Shown: positions 16,906 to 26,252 of the stretch, in pieces
Numbering within the stretch: the stretch's first letter is position 1
Layout: every line of letters begins with the position of its first letter
Assembly: GCA_964390725.1 (NCBI GenBank)
Contig: CAYMIW010000009.1
Location: 18,704-82,703, forward strand
Source of the DNA: JAABTH01 sp964390725
Lineage (GTDB): Bacteria; Bacillota; Dethiobacteria; DTU022
Direction: 5' to 3'
DNA length: 64,000 bases
Position numbers and translations under genes: made by a program
The notes under the pieces: model-generated
What the model was told of the DNA's origin: nothing
The model's database searches: none
The model's input: only the letters and a program-made list of their open reading frames with translations

Positions 16906-16926
16906 ACCGCACACGGCGGTATTTTT
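16906..16926 (+). terminator. Short terminator after CDF gene
   Basis: 5-bp stem ACCGC / GCGGT with loop ACACG followed by ATTTTT, 9 bases after the stop codon. The stem is short but GC-rich. Confidence 0.6.
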
Positions 16927-16933
16927 AGATTCC

Positions 16934-17143
16934 TCAACCTCCACCGCCAAAACCAGTATATTGCAAAACACCGTCTTCAACCACCACCGGAACCTGATCA
17001 GCCTTGTATTCTTCGCGGGCTCTTTTCAAGGCCTCGGCATCCCTGCTGACATTATAAAGCTTAAAATCAGTTCCTTTTCTTTTTAATATATCCACCTGCT
17101 TCTCGCAATAAGGACAGCCATCCTTGACGTACACTTCCAGCAT
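16934..17143 (-). CDS. Small glutaredoxin-like redox protein
   Basis: 69 residues, NrdH/glutaredoxin-size thioredoxin fold with a CPYC active site at residues 10-13 and cis-Pro in VPVVVEDG. The C-terminus GFGGGG replaces the usual GF-xx-xx-L helix, so the protein is clipped at the end relative to NrdH. Likely reduces disulfides in cytoplasmic proteins; with no nrd genes nearby the partner is unknown. It is encoded alone, convergent with the CDF gene. Confidence 0.85.
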   Translation of the reverse strand: MLEVYVKDGCPYCEKQVDILKRKGTDFKLYNVSRDAEALKRAREEYKADQVPVVVEDGVLQYTGFGGGG

Positions 17144-17368
17144 TTAAAACCCTCGCTTTCTGAAGATCTTATATTGTCGCACAGTGATATTTTCATTATA
17201 AAAAGAAACATCAGTGAAGGCAAGCAAGACTATGCAGGGCTATTCTGCGCTCAAGATGTAACATTGCCATTGGGCTAACCACAACTACATCCCCATCCTA
17301 TTGACTTTGAACCCGGCCTTGTTTATAATGCAGCCAGAATAATCCGCAGGTATAACGGGAAAAACGCT
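17144..17368. other. Intergenic region with no recognised gene
   Basis: Divergent spacer between the glutaredoxin gene and nadE. Presumably contains both promoters; I see no clear element other than the hairpin that follows. Confidence 0.4.
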
Positions 17369-17391
17369 CACGGGAAAGTAGCCTTCCCGTG
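17369..17391 (+). promoter_or_regulatory. Stable hairpin in the nadE leader
   Basis: 8-bp stem CACGGGAA / TTCCCGTG with a 7-base loop, ending 12 bases before the GGAGGGG site of nadE, followed by GGCTTTGTTT. It could be an attenuator or a weak terminator; the T-tract is interrupted. Confidence 0.55.
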
Positions 17392-17417
17392 GGCTTTGTT
17401 TGTGGAGGGGTGTAGTA

Positions 17418-19064
17418 ATGCGCATTGCACTGGCCCAGCTTAACCCGACTATTGGTGCCCTAAATAAAAACTGTGCCCGGATCAAAGATGTTTTCAGCAG
17501 GGCAAGAAAAGGGAAAGCCGATCTTGTTATCTTTACTGAAATGGCAGTTAGTGGCTACCCTCCCAAAGATCTACTACTTTACAGCGATTTCGTCGAAAGA
17601 GAGAATAGAATAATAAATAATGAAATCGCTCCGTTAACTGCCCGGGACAATCCCGGGATTATAATCGGCAGTTTTCAGCATGAAAATGGTAAATTATATA
17701 ACAGCGCCTTTGTCCTGGAAAACGGACAGATCAAATCTGTTCACCATAAAACCCTTCTGCCAAATTACGACGTGTTTGACGAAAAACGTTACTTCGCAAG
17801 CTGCAGGGATCGCCGGGTTGAGCTGCTGGACGATATACCGGCAGCAATTACTATCTGTGAAGATATCTGGAATGACCGAGACTTTTTCTCCAACCCTATT
17901 CACAACCTGGACCCAGTCGAAATGCTATTCGGGCAGGGTGCCCGCCTGCTGATCAACCTCTCGGCATCTCCCTATAATCTGGGCAAACACAGGCTCAGAG
18001 AAGACCTTCTTTCTTTTTTGTCTGCCAAGTATAAAAGTGGCATTATTTATCTCAACCAGGTCGGGGGCAATGATGAACTCGTTTTTGATGGCTGCAGCCT
18101 GGTTTACAATAACAGCGGAGAACTGCTTTATCGTGCTGCTGCCTTTGAAGAAGAATTGTTTTTTGTAGAAAGCGACGACCTCAACAAACCTGCACAAAAC
18201 AACCCCATGCCGATCAACGAAAACATTGATACAGTTTACCGGGCCCTGCTGACAGGTTTAAGGGATTATGTTTATAAAACCGGTTTCAGTAAGGTTGTAT
18301 TGGGCTTGAGCGGCGGCATTGATTCTGCTGTAGTCGCCGCCCTGGCAGCACACGCTCTTGGCCCCGCCAATGTTTTTGGGATTATGATGCCCTCTCAATA
18401 TTCTTCCGATCACAGCATTGAAGACGCTGTAAGTCTCGCCAAAAACCTGGGCATTCCCTACCGTATAAAATCTATTGAAAGCCCTTTCAACGCTTACATT
18501 GATCTACTAAACCAGGAGAAAGGTCCAATTGGTGATTTGGCGGAAGAAAATCTGCAGGCACGCATTCGGGGTGACCTGGTTATGCATTATTCAAACCGTG
18601 AAGGGTTGCTGGCCCTGACAACCGGTAACAAGTCGGAGCTTGCTGTCGGTTATTGCACAATGTATGGAGACATGGCCGGAGGGTTGGCAGTAATTGCCGA
18701 CCTGCCCAAAATGATGGTTTACGAACTGGCCTATCATATTAACAAAGTATGCCGGAGCGAACAGATCCCCCTGAGGACAATTAACAAAGCACCTTCCGCC
18801 GAGCTACGCCCAGATCAGAAAGATGAAGATTCTTTACCCCCTTACCATATACTTGACCCAATTCTACATTACTTCATTGAAGAAAACCTTTCTGCCCAAG
18901 CAATTATTGAAAAGGGCTATGATCCGGAAACGGTAGCCAGGGTAATCTACCTGGTGGATAGGGCCGAATTTAAAAGACGCCAGGCCGCTCCAGGGCTGCG
19001 CGTTACAACACGCTCTTTCGGCATGGGCAGGCGGATGCCTATTGCCCGCAGTTATGAATACTAA
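17418..19064 (+). CDS. nadE: Glutamine-dependent NAD+ synthetase
   Basis: 548 residues from the ATG at 17418, chosen because GGAGGGGTG sits just upstream; the frame extends to a TTG at 17400. The N-terminal nitrilase-type glutaminase domain has its triad: Glu in FTEMAVSGYPPKDLL, Lys in HHKTLLPNYDVFDE and Cys in ITICEDIW. The C-terminal synthetase domain has the PP-loop GLSGGIDSAVVAALA. The enzyme amidates deamido-NAD with ammonia released from glutamine, the final NAD step. It is followed after a 15-base gap by mnmG, so the three genes nadE-mnmG-radical SAM are probably one operon. Confidence 0.97.
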   Translation: MRIALAQLNPTIGALNKNCARIKDVFSRARKGKADLVIFTEMAVSGYPPKDLLLYSDFVERENRIINNEIAPLTARDNPGIIIGSFQHENGKLYNSAFVLENGQIKSVHHKTLLPNYDVFDEKRYFASCRDRRVELLDDIPAAITICEDIWNDRDFFSNPIHNLDPVEMLFGQGARLLINLSASPYNLGKHRLREDLLSFLSAKYKSGIIYLNQVGGNDELVFDGCSLVYNNSGELLYRAAAFEEELFFVESDDLNKPAQNNPMPINENIDTVYRALLTGLRDYVYKTGFSKVVLGLSGGIDSAVVAALAAHALGPANVFGIMMPSQYSSDHSIEDAVSLAKNLGIPYRIKSIESPFNAYIDLLNQEKGPIGDLAEENLQARIRGDLVMHYSNREGLLALTTGNKSELAVGYCTMYGDMAGGLAVIADLPKMMVYELAYHINKVCRSEQIPLRTINKAPSAELRPDQKDEDSLPPYHILDPILHYFIEENLSAQAIIEKGYDPETVARVIYLVDRAEFKRRQAAPGLRVTTRSFGMGRRMPIARSYEY

Positions 19065-19079
19065 AAAGCGGTGAATGAT

Positions 19080-21029
19080 ATGACCCAACTAAATAATAGT
19101 AAAACAAAACCCATTCAGGATGTACTGGTAATCGGAGCCGGACACGCCGGCTGCGAAGCAGCTTTGGCAGCAGCGCGCCTCGGCTGTAAAACGCTGCTGT
19201 TAACCATTAATCTTGACACAGTAGCTCACATGGCCTGCAACCCTTCACTTGGCGGTCCGGGAAAAGGGCACCTGGTCAAAGAGATCGATGCCCTGGGTGG
19301 CGAAATGAGCCGGGCCGCTGATAAAAACCTGCTCCAGGTAAGAATGCTCAACACAGGTAAAGGGCCGGCTGTGCAGGCAATAAGAGCCCAGATCGACCGC
19401 TGGGGTTACCAGCGCACCATGCGCCTGACATTAGAAGAAGAACCAAACCTGGTAATCCGGGAAGATATGGCAGAAGAAATCATGGTTAAAAACGGATCCG
19501 TTACAGCAGTGCGCGGACGAAGCGGTGCTATTTATCACTGCCGGGCGGTAATTATTTGCAGCGGAGTTTACCTTCGCTCGGAAATCTTCCTGGGCAACCT
19601 CCATTATACTGCTGCACCAGGCAACTTAACACCCTCCTTTAATCTGGTTAAAAGCCTTCAGGAACTGGATATTGAAATTGACCGTTTCAAAACAGGTACT
19701 CCGCCGAGAGTATACCGGCGCAGCATTGACTTCAGCAAACTTACTCCGGTTGAAGGAGATAAAAACGTTTCCGGTTTTTCAATATCCAGGGCTGATCTAC
19801 CCCGGGAACAAATTCCCTGCTGGATGACCTATACCAATGCCGAAACACATAAAGTTATTCGCGACAACTTTTCCGTTGCCCCTATCTACAGTGGCCTGAT
19901 CAAGGGACGCGGGCCCCGCTACTGCCCGTCAATCGAAGACAAGATAGTCCGTTTTGCTGACCGTAACCGCCACCCCATCTTTATTGAACCTGAAGGTGCG
20001 GATACAGATGAACTATATTTACAGGGTATTTCAACCGGCCTCCCCCCGGATGTGCAGCAGCAGTTTTTACGTACCATTGAAGGGCTTGAAGAAGTAGAAA
20101 TCATGCGTCCCGCATATGCCATAGAATACGACTACTCACCCCCAACCGGACTTAAACCAACCCTGGAAACTAAAGCTGTACGGGGACTATACTTTGCCGG
20201 TCAAATTAATGGAACAACAGGTTACGAAGAAGCCGCCGCCCAGGGTCTGCTGGCCGGAATCAACGCGGCACAGAACCTGCAGAATTTAGAACCGCTGATC
20301 CTGAAAAGAAGTGAAGCCTACATCGGGGTTGTAATAGATGACCTTGTTACAAGAGGGGTTGAAGAACCTTACCGCATTTTTACTTCCCGGGGGGAACACC
20401 GTCTGCTGCTCAGGCAGGATAACGCTGACCTGCGTTTAAGTGAAATCGGTTTTAATATCGGCCTGCTCGATAAAGAGCGTTACCGGCTGCACCTGGCTAA
20501 AAAAGAATTCATTGATAACGAAATAAAAAGCCTTGGGAAAATAAAGCACAATCCCGGCAGCAAAGTAGAATCATTCCTGGAGCAGCATAATTCTGCTGCC
20601 CTCCGTCACCCGGTTAGCGCTCTTGAACTTATCAGGCGGCCTGAAATAAATTACCTCGACTACATGGCCTGGGAAGGTATTGAACTACCCGCTGACCTGC
20701 CTGCAGGCACCATTGAGGAAATTGAAAACCAGGTTAAGTATGCCGGCTATATCGCCAAACAGGAGCAGATGATCCTGAAAACAGCCCGGATGCATGAGAA
20801 AAAAATCCCTGAAGGTTTCGACTATGGACAGGCTGTAAACCTTTCCCGCGAAGCGAGACAGAAGCTGGCAAAAATAAGGCCGGCAACTGTGGGGCAGGCA
20901 TCCCGAATGGAGGGTGTCAGCCCGGCCGATATATCAGTTCTGCTTCTTTACCTGGATCGACCGGAAATTATACAGGGGAAAAAAGTTGAAAGTATTGCCC
21001 CGGAAGAGTCGGATCAAGATGAATCGTGA
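19080..21029 (+). CDS. mnmG: tRNA uridine-5-carboxymethylaminomethyl modification enzyme MnmG
   Basis: 649 residues from the ATG at 19080 (site GGTGA at 19070-19074); a GTG at 19071 is the alternative. N-terminal FAD-binding GAGHAGCEAA, then the MnmG signature NPSLGGPGKGHLVKEIDALGG and FAGQINGTTGYEEAAAQG. Works with MnmE to install cmnm5 on wobble U34 of tRNAs. The usual neighbours mnmE and rsmG are not here; it is between nadE and a radical SAM gene, an unusual placement. The C-terminal helical domain that binds MnmE (ending PADISVLLLYL) is intact. Confidence 0.96.
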   Translation: MTQLNNSKTKPIQDVLVIGAGHAGCEAALAAARLGCKTLLLTINLDTVAHMACNPSLGGPGKGHLVKEIDALGGEMSRAADKNLLQVRMLNTGKGPAVQAIRAQIDRWGYQRTMRLTLEEEPNLVIREDMAEEIMVKNGSVTAVRGRSGAIYHCRAVIICSGVYLRSEIFLGNLHYTAAPGNLTPSFNLVKSLQELDIEIDRFKTGTPPRVYRRSIDFSKLTPVEGDKNVSGFSISRADLPREQIPCWMTYTNAETHKVIRDNFSVAPIYSGLIKGRGPRYCPSIEDKIVRFADRNRHPIFIEPEGADTDELYLQGISTGLPPDVQQQFLRTIEGLEEVEIMRPAYAIEYDYSPPTGLKPTLETKAVRGLYFAGQINGTTGYEEAAAQGLLAGINAAQNLQNLEPLILKRSEAYIGVVIDDLVTRGVEEPYRIFTSRGEHRLLLRQDNADLRLSEIGFNIGLLDKERYRLHLAKKEFIDNEIKSLGKIKHNPGSKVESFLEQHNSAALRHPVSALELIRRPEINYLDYMAWEGIELPADLPAGTIEEIENQVKYAGYIAKQEQMILKTARMHEKKIPEGFDYGQAVNLSREARQKLAKIRPATVGQASRMEGVSPADISVLLLYLDRPEIIQGKKVESIAPEESDQDES

Positions 21030-21954
21030 CCAGGACAAGCTACAGGCGGGCTGGTATTATCGCCTCAGTCTTTTTTTTAAAGAAAGATTCGGAAAACCTG
21101 TTTATAAAATTCCTCTTGATGCAGGCTTCAGCTGCCCAAACAGGGACGGTACTGTGGGAACCGGTGGCTGCAGCTATTGCTATAACCCATCTTTTTCACC
21201 TTTTAGCGGCGAAAAACCGCCTTCGTTAAGGGAGCAAATCCTGAAAAGCAAGAAAAAAAGCAGGAAAACCCTCTACCTGGCTTACTTTCAGGCTTACACC
21301 AATACTTATGCCCCGGTGGAAAAGTTAAAGGTGCTTTATGATCAAGCACTGTCAGATGATGAAGTTATCGGTTTAAGTATCGCAACCAGACCTGACTGTA
21401 TTTCAGAGGAAATTATCGATCTGCTGGAAGGGTACGCTGCCCGCTGTCATGTTTGGATCGAATACGGATTGCAGTCTGCTCACGATGAAACCTTAAAACG
21501 CATTAACCGGGGACACGACTCGGCTGCTTTCACCAAAGCGATGGAACTGACAGCCTCCAGGGGAATTTTTATTTGTGCTCACATCATCCTTGGCCTCCCC
21601 GGCGAATCAAAAGAGATGATGCTCGCCACGATCGATTTCCTGAATCAATGTAAAATAGACGGAATAAAATTTCACCATCTTCAGATAATCAGGGGGACCC
21701 CCCTTGCTTCTGACTACGAAGAAGGTTTAATCGAAGTATTCGATCAACCCGGACATTACATTGATCTGCTCTGTGATTGCCTGGAAAGGTTATCGCCTGA
21801 CTGTGTTATTCATCGTTTGGCCAGCCAGGCGAGCAGTAAAGATTTGCTGATAGCTCCTCACTGGCCTGTTGGTTCAGGGCAGCTGGCATCCATGGTCGAG
21901 AGTGAACTTAAAAGGCGGGGAACATACCAGGGAGCACTATTCAAAAACAGTTGA
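21019..21954 (+). CDS. Radical SAM protein, YhcC family
   Basis: 311 residues from the ATG at 21019, which overlaps the end of mnmG by 11 bases. The cluster motif is CPNRDGTVGTGGCSYC (three Cys), followed by FQAYTNTYAPVEKLK, SIATRPDCI and the HIILGLPGE segment, all typical of the YhcC family (TIGR01212). The reaction is unknown. The overlap with a tRNA modification gene fits proposals that YhcC-like enzymes act on RNA, but this is only context. A longer frame upstream lies wholly within mnmG and is not used. Confidence 0.9.
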   Translation: MNRDQDKLQAGWYYRLSLFFKERFGKPVYKIPLDAGFSCPNRDGTVGTGGCSYCYNPSFSPFSGEKPPSLREQILKSKKKSRKTLYLAYFQAYTNTYAPVEKLKVLYDQALSDDEVIGLSIATRPDCISEEIIDLLEGYAARCHVWIEYGLQSAHDETLKRINRGHDSAAFTKAMELTASRGIFICAHIILGLPGESKEMMLATIDFLNQCKIDGIKFHHLQIIRGTPLASDYEEGLIEVFDQPGHYIDLLCDCLERLSPDCVIHRLASQASSKDLLIAPHWPVGSGQLASMVESELKRRGTYQGALFKNS

Positions 21955-21999
21955 GTATAGTATTATCCCCCTGCTATTACTTCATCACCCTTTTTCAAC

Positions 22000-23250
22000 T
22001 TAACATGGGTACCTCTGCGCCACAATTTCCAGGGCTTCTTTTATTGCCTGAAGGGCCAGCTGTATATCCTCTTCTGTGTGCCGGTATGAAATATACCAGT
22101 GGTGATAAGGCTGAATGAAAAGACCGCGCCTGATTGTTTCGGTGTAAAAATCTTTACGCCGCTTGCTGTACATATCATCTACTTTATCAAAAGTTAAAAA
22201 TGGCATGGGTGGAATACCGGATACAGTTGCCGGCACTTTTGATGCAGAAACTACTTTACCGAGTTCACCCAGAAATCTCTCACCACGCCGCCAGACAGTT
22301 TCAATTACGTTTTCCCGTTCAAGAATATCAAGACATTTCATAGCTGCAACCATGGCCAGGCTGTTGGGGAAAAAAGTTGAGCTGACAAACACTTCACTTT
22401 CTGCTACTTTCATTATTTCCTCTTTGCCCAGGCAGGCGCTTATGGCATAACCATTGGCCAGAGCTTTGCCTACGGTTGTCATATCGGGAACTACACCATA
22501 ACGTTCCTGGGCACCGCCCATAGCCACCCTGAAACCGGTGCGAATCTCATCAAAAATTAGAATGATTTTATACTTGTCAGCCAGGGCACGCACCCCTTCC
22601 AGGTAACCTTCGGGAGGAGCAACAACCGGCTCGGCAAGCGGATGGCCAACCGGGGTAAGAATAATGCAGGCGATATCACCTTTATTTGAAAGGATCAATG
22701 CCTCCAGGGCATCCAGGTCACCATACGGAAAATCCAGGGTCAAATCACGAATTTTTTTCGAAACACCACCCGGAACTTCTACACACCAATCCATCCAACC
22801 GTGGTAACCGCAGCGTAAAATCAAGTCTTTGCCGCTATAACCCCTGGCAATACGCACTGCAACACCCGTGGCATCAGAACCTGTTTTCAGCAAAAGACCC
22901 ATTTCCGCCGATGGAATTAAATCAATCAAACGTTTCATTAATTCATTTTGAATCGGCTGAACGAGAGAAAAGCAAAAACCCTTCTCCATCTGTTCCACTA
23001 CAGCCCTGTTGATCTCCGGCTCGTTGTAGCCTAAAATAATCGGGCCATAGGCACACAACATATCTATATATTCATTTCCGTCCACGTCGAAAATATGACC
23101 GTCTCGCCCGTGACTAAGGTAAATAGGGTATTCCCCTTCAACAAAATTATAAGGTCTTCTGATTCCCATGACTCCACCCGGAGACAATTTTTTTGCTTCT
23201 TCAAATAGGTCCAGTGATTTTTCCAGGTTCAATTTTGGCTTTGATTCCAT
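22000..23250 (-). CDS. Class III PLP-dependent aminotransferase (glutamate-semialdehyde aminotransferase-like)
   Basis: 416 residues from the ATG at 23250; the frame also has an ATG at 23259, but GGAAGG abuts it, while the spacing to the later ATG is 9 bases. Class III features: GSDATGVAVRIARGYSGKD, the FDEIRTGFR motif whose Asp contacts the pyridine nitrogen, and PLP Lys in VGKALANGY. It transfers an amino group, or moves it within a substrate as in the aminomutase GSAM; the substrate is unknown. Linked to lysine-fermentation genes on the same strand but separated from kce by 205 bases with a hairpin. It may act on a diamino acid or beta-amino acid of the same route. Confidence 0.88.
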   Translation of the reverse strand: MESKPKLNLEKSLDLFEEAKKLSPGGVMGIRRPYNFVEGEYPIYLSHGRDGHIFDVDGNEYIDMLCAYGPIILGYNEPEINRAVVEQMEKGFCFSLVQPIQNELMKRLIDLIPSAEMGLLLKTGSDATGVAVRIARGYSGKDLILRCGYHGWMDWCVEVPGGVSKKIRDLTLDFPYGDLDALEALILSNKGDIACIILTPVGHPLAEPVVAPPEGYLEGVRALADKYKIILIFDEIRTGFRVAMGGAQERYGVVPDMTTVGKALANGYAISACLGKEEIMKVAESEVFVSSTFFPNSLAMVAAMKCLDILERENVIETVWRRGERFLGELGKVVSASKVPATVSGIPPMPFLTFDKVDDMYSKRRKDFYTETIRRGLFIQPYHHWYISYRHTEEDIQLALQAIKEALEIVAQRYPC

Positions 23251-23402
23251 ATTAACCATCCTTCCGTGCTACTATTTTTTATTTTTTTATGTTACTATTT
23301 TTTTCTGTAACGGGCAAATGTTTGTTTAATCAGGCAAATTGGAATTACTCCAACACAAAATATTTTTAATCACTTCCCGGTCGCTTCCCAATTTAATAAT
23401 TA

Positions 23403-23425
23403 GGCCTTCCTTTACAAGGAAGGCC
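23403..23425 (-). terminator. Hairpin between kce and the aminotransferase gene
   Basis: 8-bp stem GGCCTTCC / GGAAGGCC with a 7-base loop, 30 bases after the kce stop on the minus strand. The tract after it is AT-rich but not a T-run. It suggests reduced read-through into the aminotransferase gene. Confidence 0.6.
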
Positions 23426-23455
23426 CACTTAACATTACTGAACTACCAAAGTTAA

Positions 23456-24268
23456 CTATTTAATGCTGAGAATCCTCCGTGCTTCATCCGGCGAGGCAAC
23501 CTCCCGGCCGTGTATTTTTGAAATACGTGCTATGCGGTCAACAAGCTGTGCATTGCTTTCAGCCAAGACTCCTTTTTCATAGTAAATATTATCCTCAAAA
23601 CCGACCCTTACATTGCCTCCCATAATTACCGCTGCAGTACCCAGGGGTAATTCCATACGTCCCATTCCTGCAACTGTCCAGGTACTGCCTGCCGGAATAC
23701 TTTCTACCATATGCAGCAGGTTTTTAACCGTTCCCGGTATTCCACCGGGAACACCCATGACAAAGTCAAAATGTATCGGTTCTGCAATCAACCCTTTTTT
23801 TAATAGATACAAAGCGTTATTGATCATACCTACATCAAAGGCCTCTATCTCGGGCTTTACGCCTTGCTCCTTCATTACTCTGGCAAATTCTTCCAGGTAG
23901 GCTGGAGGATTCAGAAAAACATCATCACCAAAGTTTACCGACCCGGTTGAAAGAGTGGCCATCTCAGGCTTAAGATAAACAGGCTGCAACCTCTCCTCGG
24001 CCGGCATACCAACGGCGCCACCGGTTGATGTTTGAACAATGATATTGCATTTTTCCTTGATCAGATCCATTGTTTCTTTGAAAACATCAGCAGATTGCGT
24101 CGGCGCTCCATCCTGATTACGCACATGAACATGAACCATCGAAGCTCCTGCATTATAGCAATCATAGGCTGCCGCCGCAATTTCAGCCGGCGTTACCGGC
24201 AGGCTGGGATTATGCTCCCTTGTAACTTCGGCGCCGGTCAGGGCGGCGGTAATAATCAATTTATCCAT
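23456..24268 (-). CDS. kce: 3-keto-5-aminohexanoate cleavage enzyme (BKACE family)
   Basis: 270 residues from the ATG at 24268, which follows AGGAGGTTGTAAAA. The longer frame is discarded: 28 extra residues would overlap kal. The enzyme is a zinc TIM barrel that condenses 5-amino-3-oxohexanoate with acetyl-CoA to give 3-aminobutyryl-CoA and acetoacetate. Family signs: MVHVHVRN with the two zinc His near residue 50, IVQTSTGG, and the conserved MGGNVRVGFEDNIYY near the C-terminus that holds the active-site Arg and Glu. Start overlaps the kal stop by 8 bases (coupled translation). Other BKACE members use different beta-keto acids; the neighbours kdd and kal support this one. Confidence 0.9.
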   Translation of the reverse strand: MDKLIITAALTGAEVTREHNPSLPVTPAEIAAAAYDCYNAGASMVHVHVRNQDGAPTQSADVFKETMDLIKEKCNIIVQTSTGGAVGMPAEERLQPVYLKPEMATLSTGSVNFGDDVFLNPPAYLEEFARVMKEQGVKPEIEAFDVGMINNALYLLKKGLIAEPIHFDFVMGVPGGIPGTVKNLLHMVESIPAGSTWTVAGMGRMELPLGTAAVIMGGNVRVGFEDNIYYEKGVLAESNAQLVDRIARISKIHGREVASPDEARRILSIK

Positions 24269-24713
24269 TTTTACAACCTCCTGTGTCGCGGCTTTCCGGT
24301 TTATGGTACTTGCTAGTCTGAGGTCCTCTTTGCAGTTCGAGTGGAACAACACAAGTGCCGCTGGCCCGGGCCAAAAGAACTGGTTCCTCCAACATATCGC
24401 ATGCAGATGGTTTGTCTGCTATGCCTGCATTGGTAATTACTTTATAAGCTTCAAACTGCATGTGCCTCGAAGAGTTGCCAACCTTATCGATCCAGCCCCA
24501 GACTTCGAGGAAATCACCGGCACAAAGCTGCATTTTAAATTCAACCATATCATAGGCCACGAACAACCCCTCATCGCCATCATGGCGAATTAACAGCTCG
24601 GTTGCCACGTCACCAAATAGTTTTATTACCTGAGCGCCGTCTACCAAACCGCCGCCGTAATGCACATCCTGGCTGCTGATACGAATTCGCAGCATTACTT
24701 TTTCATTAATCAT
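24261..24713 (-). CDS. kal: 3-aminobutyryl-CoA ammonia-lyase (hot-dog fold)
   Basis: 150 residues from the ATG at 24713, placed by AAGGAGG with an 11-base spacer (a closer AGGAAAG also exists). The sequence VMLRIRISSQDVHYGGGLVD, then GDVATELLIRHDGDEGLF and EVWGWI, is the Kal hot-dog pattern. It removes ammonia from 3-aminobutyryl-CoA to give crotonyl-CoA, the step after Kce. Typical Kal is near 128 residues; this one carries about 20 additional C-terminal residues rich in Lys, Arg and Gly. Confidence 0.88.
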   Translation of the reverse strand: MINEKVMLRIRISSQDVHYGGGLVDGAQVIKLFGDVATELLIRHDGDEGLFVAYDMVEFKMQLCAGDFLEVWGWIDKVGNSSRHMQFEAYKVITNAGIADKPSACDMLEEPVLLARASGTCVVPLELQRGPQTSKYHKPESRDTGGCKNG

Positions 24714-24902
24714 CTTTCCTGCTTCCTCCTTCGGGAAAAACCAGAATACTTCAGGCAGGACGCTTTTACAGATAATTAACCGTGCCCTGGGACAGCTACC
24801 GGGATATGGCTGATCATGCACTTAATCATGGTTAATCCTGATATCACGCTGTAGTAATTGAACCCCATGCATCTTTGGCCGGTTATCCTACCTACATACT
24901 CT

Positions 24903-26054
24903 TTATTTTTTAATTATTTTTTGGACATGACGGTTTTCATAAATTACCGCTTTTCTCTTGACAAACTCATCCAGATAAATCTGGGGGTCGACACATGCTT
25001 CCGGAGGTATTACACCTCGCTCGGTAATATCGCCCCTGACAATCATCTGTGCCGCAATCGAAGGGGGTATTCCGGTACCCGGGGCAGTGTTGCCTGCAAT
25101 ATCATAGCTTATGGTGATGGCATTATCACCTTTTACACCCTTAATTACAACCTTGACACCTGATGTATATTTGCCCAGATCTCCCTGCGGTGGTCTTTCA
25201 CGCCACAGCTCCAGGGCCATTTCATGCGGAGATACCATCTGGCCGTTCACTTCTATAGGCTCAGTTCCGGTAAAACCCCAGTTATTCTGAACCCTGATAT
25301 CATCATTAACCCACTTAGGCAGCATTCCCCCCTTGTTTGTTACCCGCTTAACCCCTTTATCGAGAAAGTACTTGGGAAAAGTAAGCGGCTCCGGGTGACC
25401 AACAAAATGTACTTCACAGGAGCCAAAAGGCTCAATAAAATCTACCACTTCAACTTCAGAACCGGCCGGGACATCCTGCAGTTTTCCATCGAGGAACTGT
25501 GGAACCATACCGGTATTCATATGCAAAACATGCTCCCAGACAGCTTTGCCGGTGCAGTCATATGCGCCTAGAACCCAGTAAAAATCAACTATATCAACCT
25601 GGTCCATTTCATCGCATGCTTTTCTTGCTAAAACATTCCCGGTTCCGGGGTCAGCACCCATTGAATATAATACAGTTATTCCTGCTTCTTTCGCCTGGCG
25701 GTCTAGTTCGGGGTCCAGCATCAACTTAACTGAATCGAAATCATCGTCAATATCTACATAATGAACTCCAGCCTGGATAGCCGCTTTGACAACCTTGTAT
25801 CCTGTTGAGAAGAAAGGTCCTACACAGTTGACAACAGCGTCAAAACCTTTAAGTTGTTTCACCAGCTGTTCGGTATCGTTAACATCAACATTCTTAACCG
25901 AGACCTTATCACTTGCTGCAAGCTTGGGATGCAAATTCTCTTTTTTGGCCCGTCTGCTCAGCAGAACAACCTGTTCAACACCCTCACTCTTCATCAGATC
26001 GTAAGATGCTGCAGAACCCATCTCACCGCTTCCACCTACTACTGCCACACGCAT
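24903..26054 (-). CDS. Saccharopine dehydrogenase-like NAD(P) oxidoreductase
   Basis: 383 residues. N-terminal Rossmann fold with VVGGSGEMGSAASYDL at residues 5-20, then FDAVVNCVGPFFSTGYKVV and DIDDDFDS, the pattern of the saccharopine dehydrogenase family (Lys9/Lys1-like and carboxynorspermidine-like members). The C-terminal domain carries NKGGMLPKW and NTAPGTGIPPSIAAQMI. Not assignable to lysine biosynthesis: it lies between kdd and kal on the same strand, so it likely handles an amino-ketoacid or amino-imine of the same route. GGAGTGATTATTA precedes the ATG. Exact substrate unknown. Confidence 0.8.
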   Translation of the reverse strand: MRVAVVGGSGEMGSAASYDLMKSEGVEQVVLLSRRAKKENLHPKLAASDKVSVKNVDVNDTEQLVKQLKGFDAVVNCVGPFFSTGYKVVKAAIQAGVHYVDIDDDFDSVKLMLDPELDRQAKEAGITVLYSMGADPGTGNVLARKACDEMDQVDIVDFYWVLGAYDCTGKAVWEHVLHMNTGMVPQFLDGKLQDVPAGSEVEVVDFIEPFGSCEVHFVGHPEPLTFPKYFLDKGVKRVTNKGGMLPKWVNDDIRVQNNWGFTGTEPIEVNGQMVSPHEMALELWRERPPQGDLGKYTSGVKVVIKGVKGDNAITISYDIAGNTAPGTGIPPSIAAQMIVRGDITERGVIPPEACVDPQIYLDEFVKRKAVIYENRHVQKIIKK

Positions 26055-26252
26055 TAATAATCACTCCTTTTGAGTTTATTTGTTATAGCATGTTAAGCTG
26101 TAAGGAAATTTCGAGAGCAGGATTTTTATTCTAAGCCGCTGCACCTCCCCCGGTGGTAAAACCAAATAGCCGAACTGTTAAAACAATTTGAAACAGGTGT
26201 CAACCAAAATATTCCCTTTAGTAAAAAGGCAACCAACTATCCTTCTACAACT
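26055..26252 (-). other. Spacer between kdd and saccharopine-dehydrogenase-like gene
   Basis: About 200 bases without an open frame. Holds the ribosome binding site of the downstream gene. No clear terminator or promoter recognised, so co-transcription is possible. Confidence 0.4.

Noticed and set aside
24261..24821. Long N-terminal form of the 3-aminobutyryl-CoA ammonia-lyase
   Set aside because: The extra 36 residues are unlike the family and contain the AAGGAGG site that serves the ATG at 24713.
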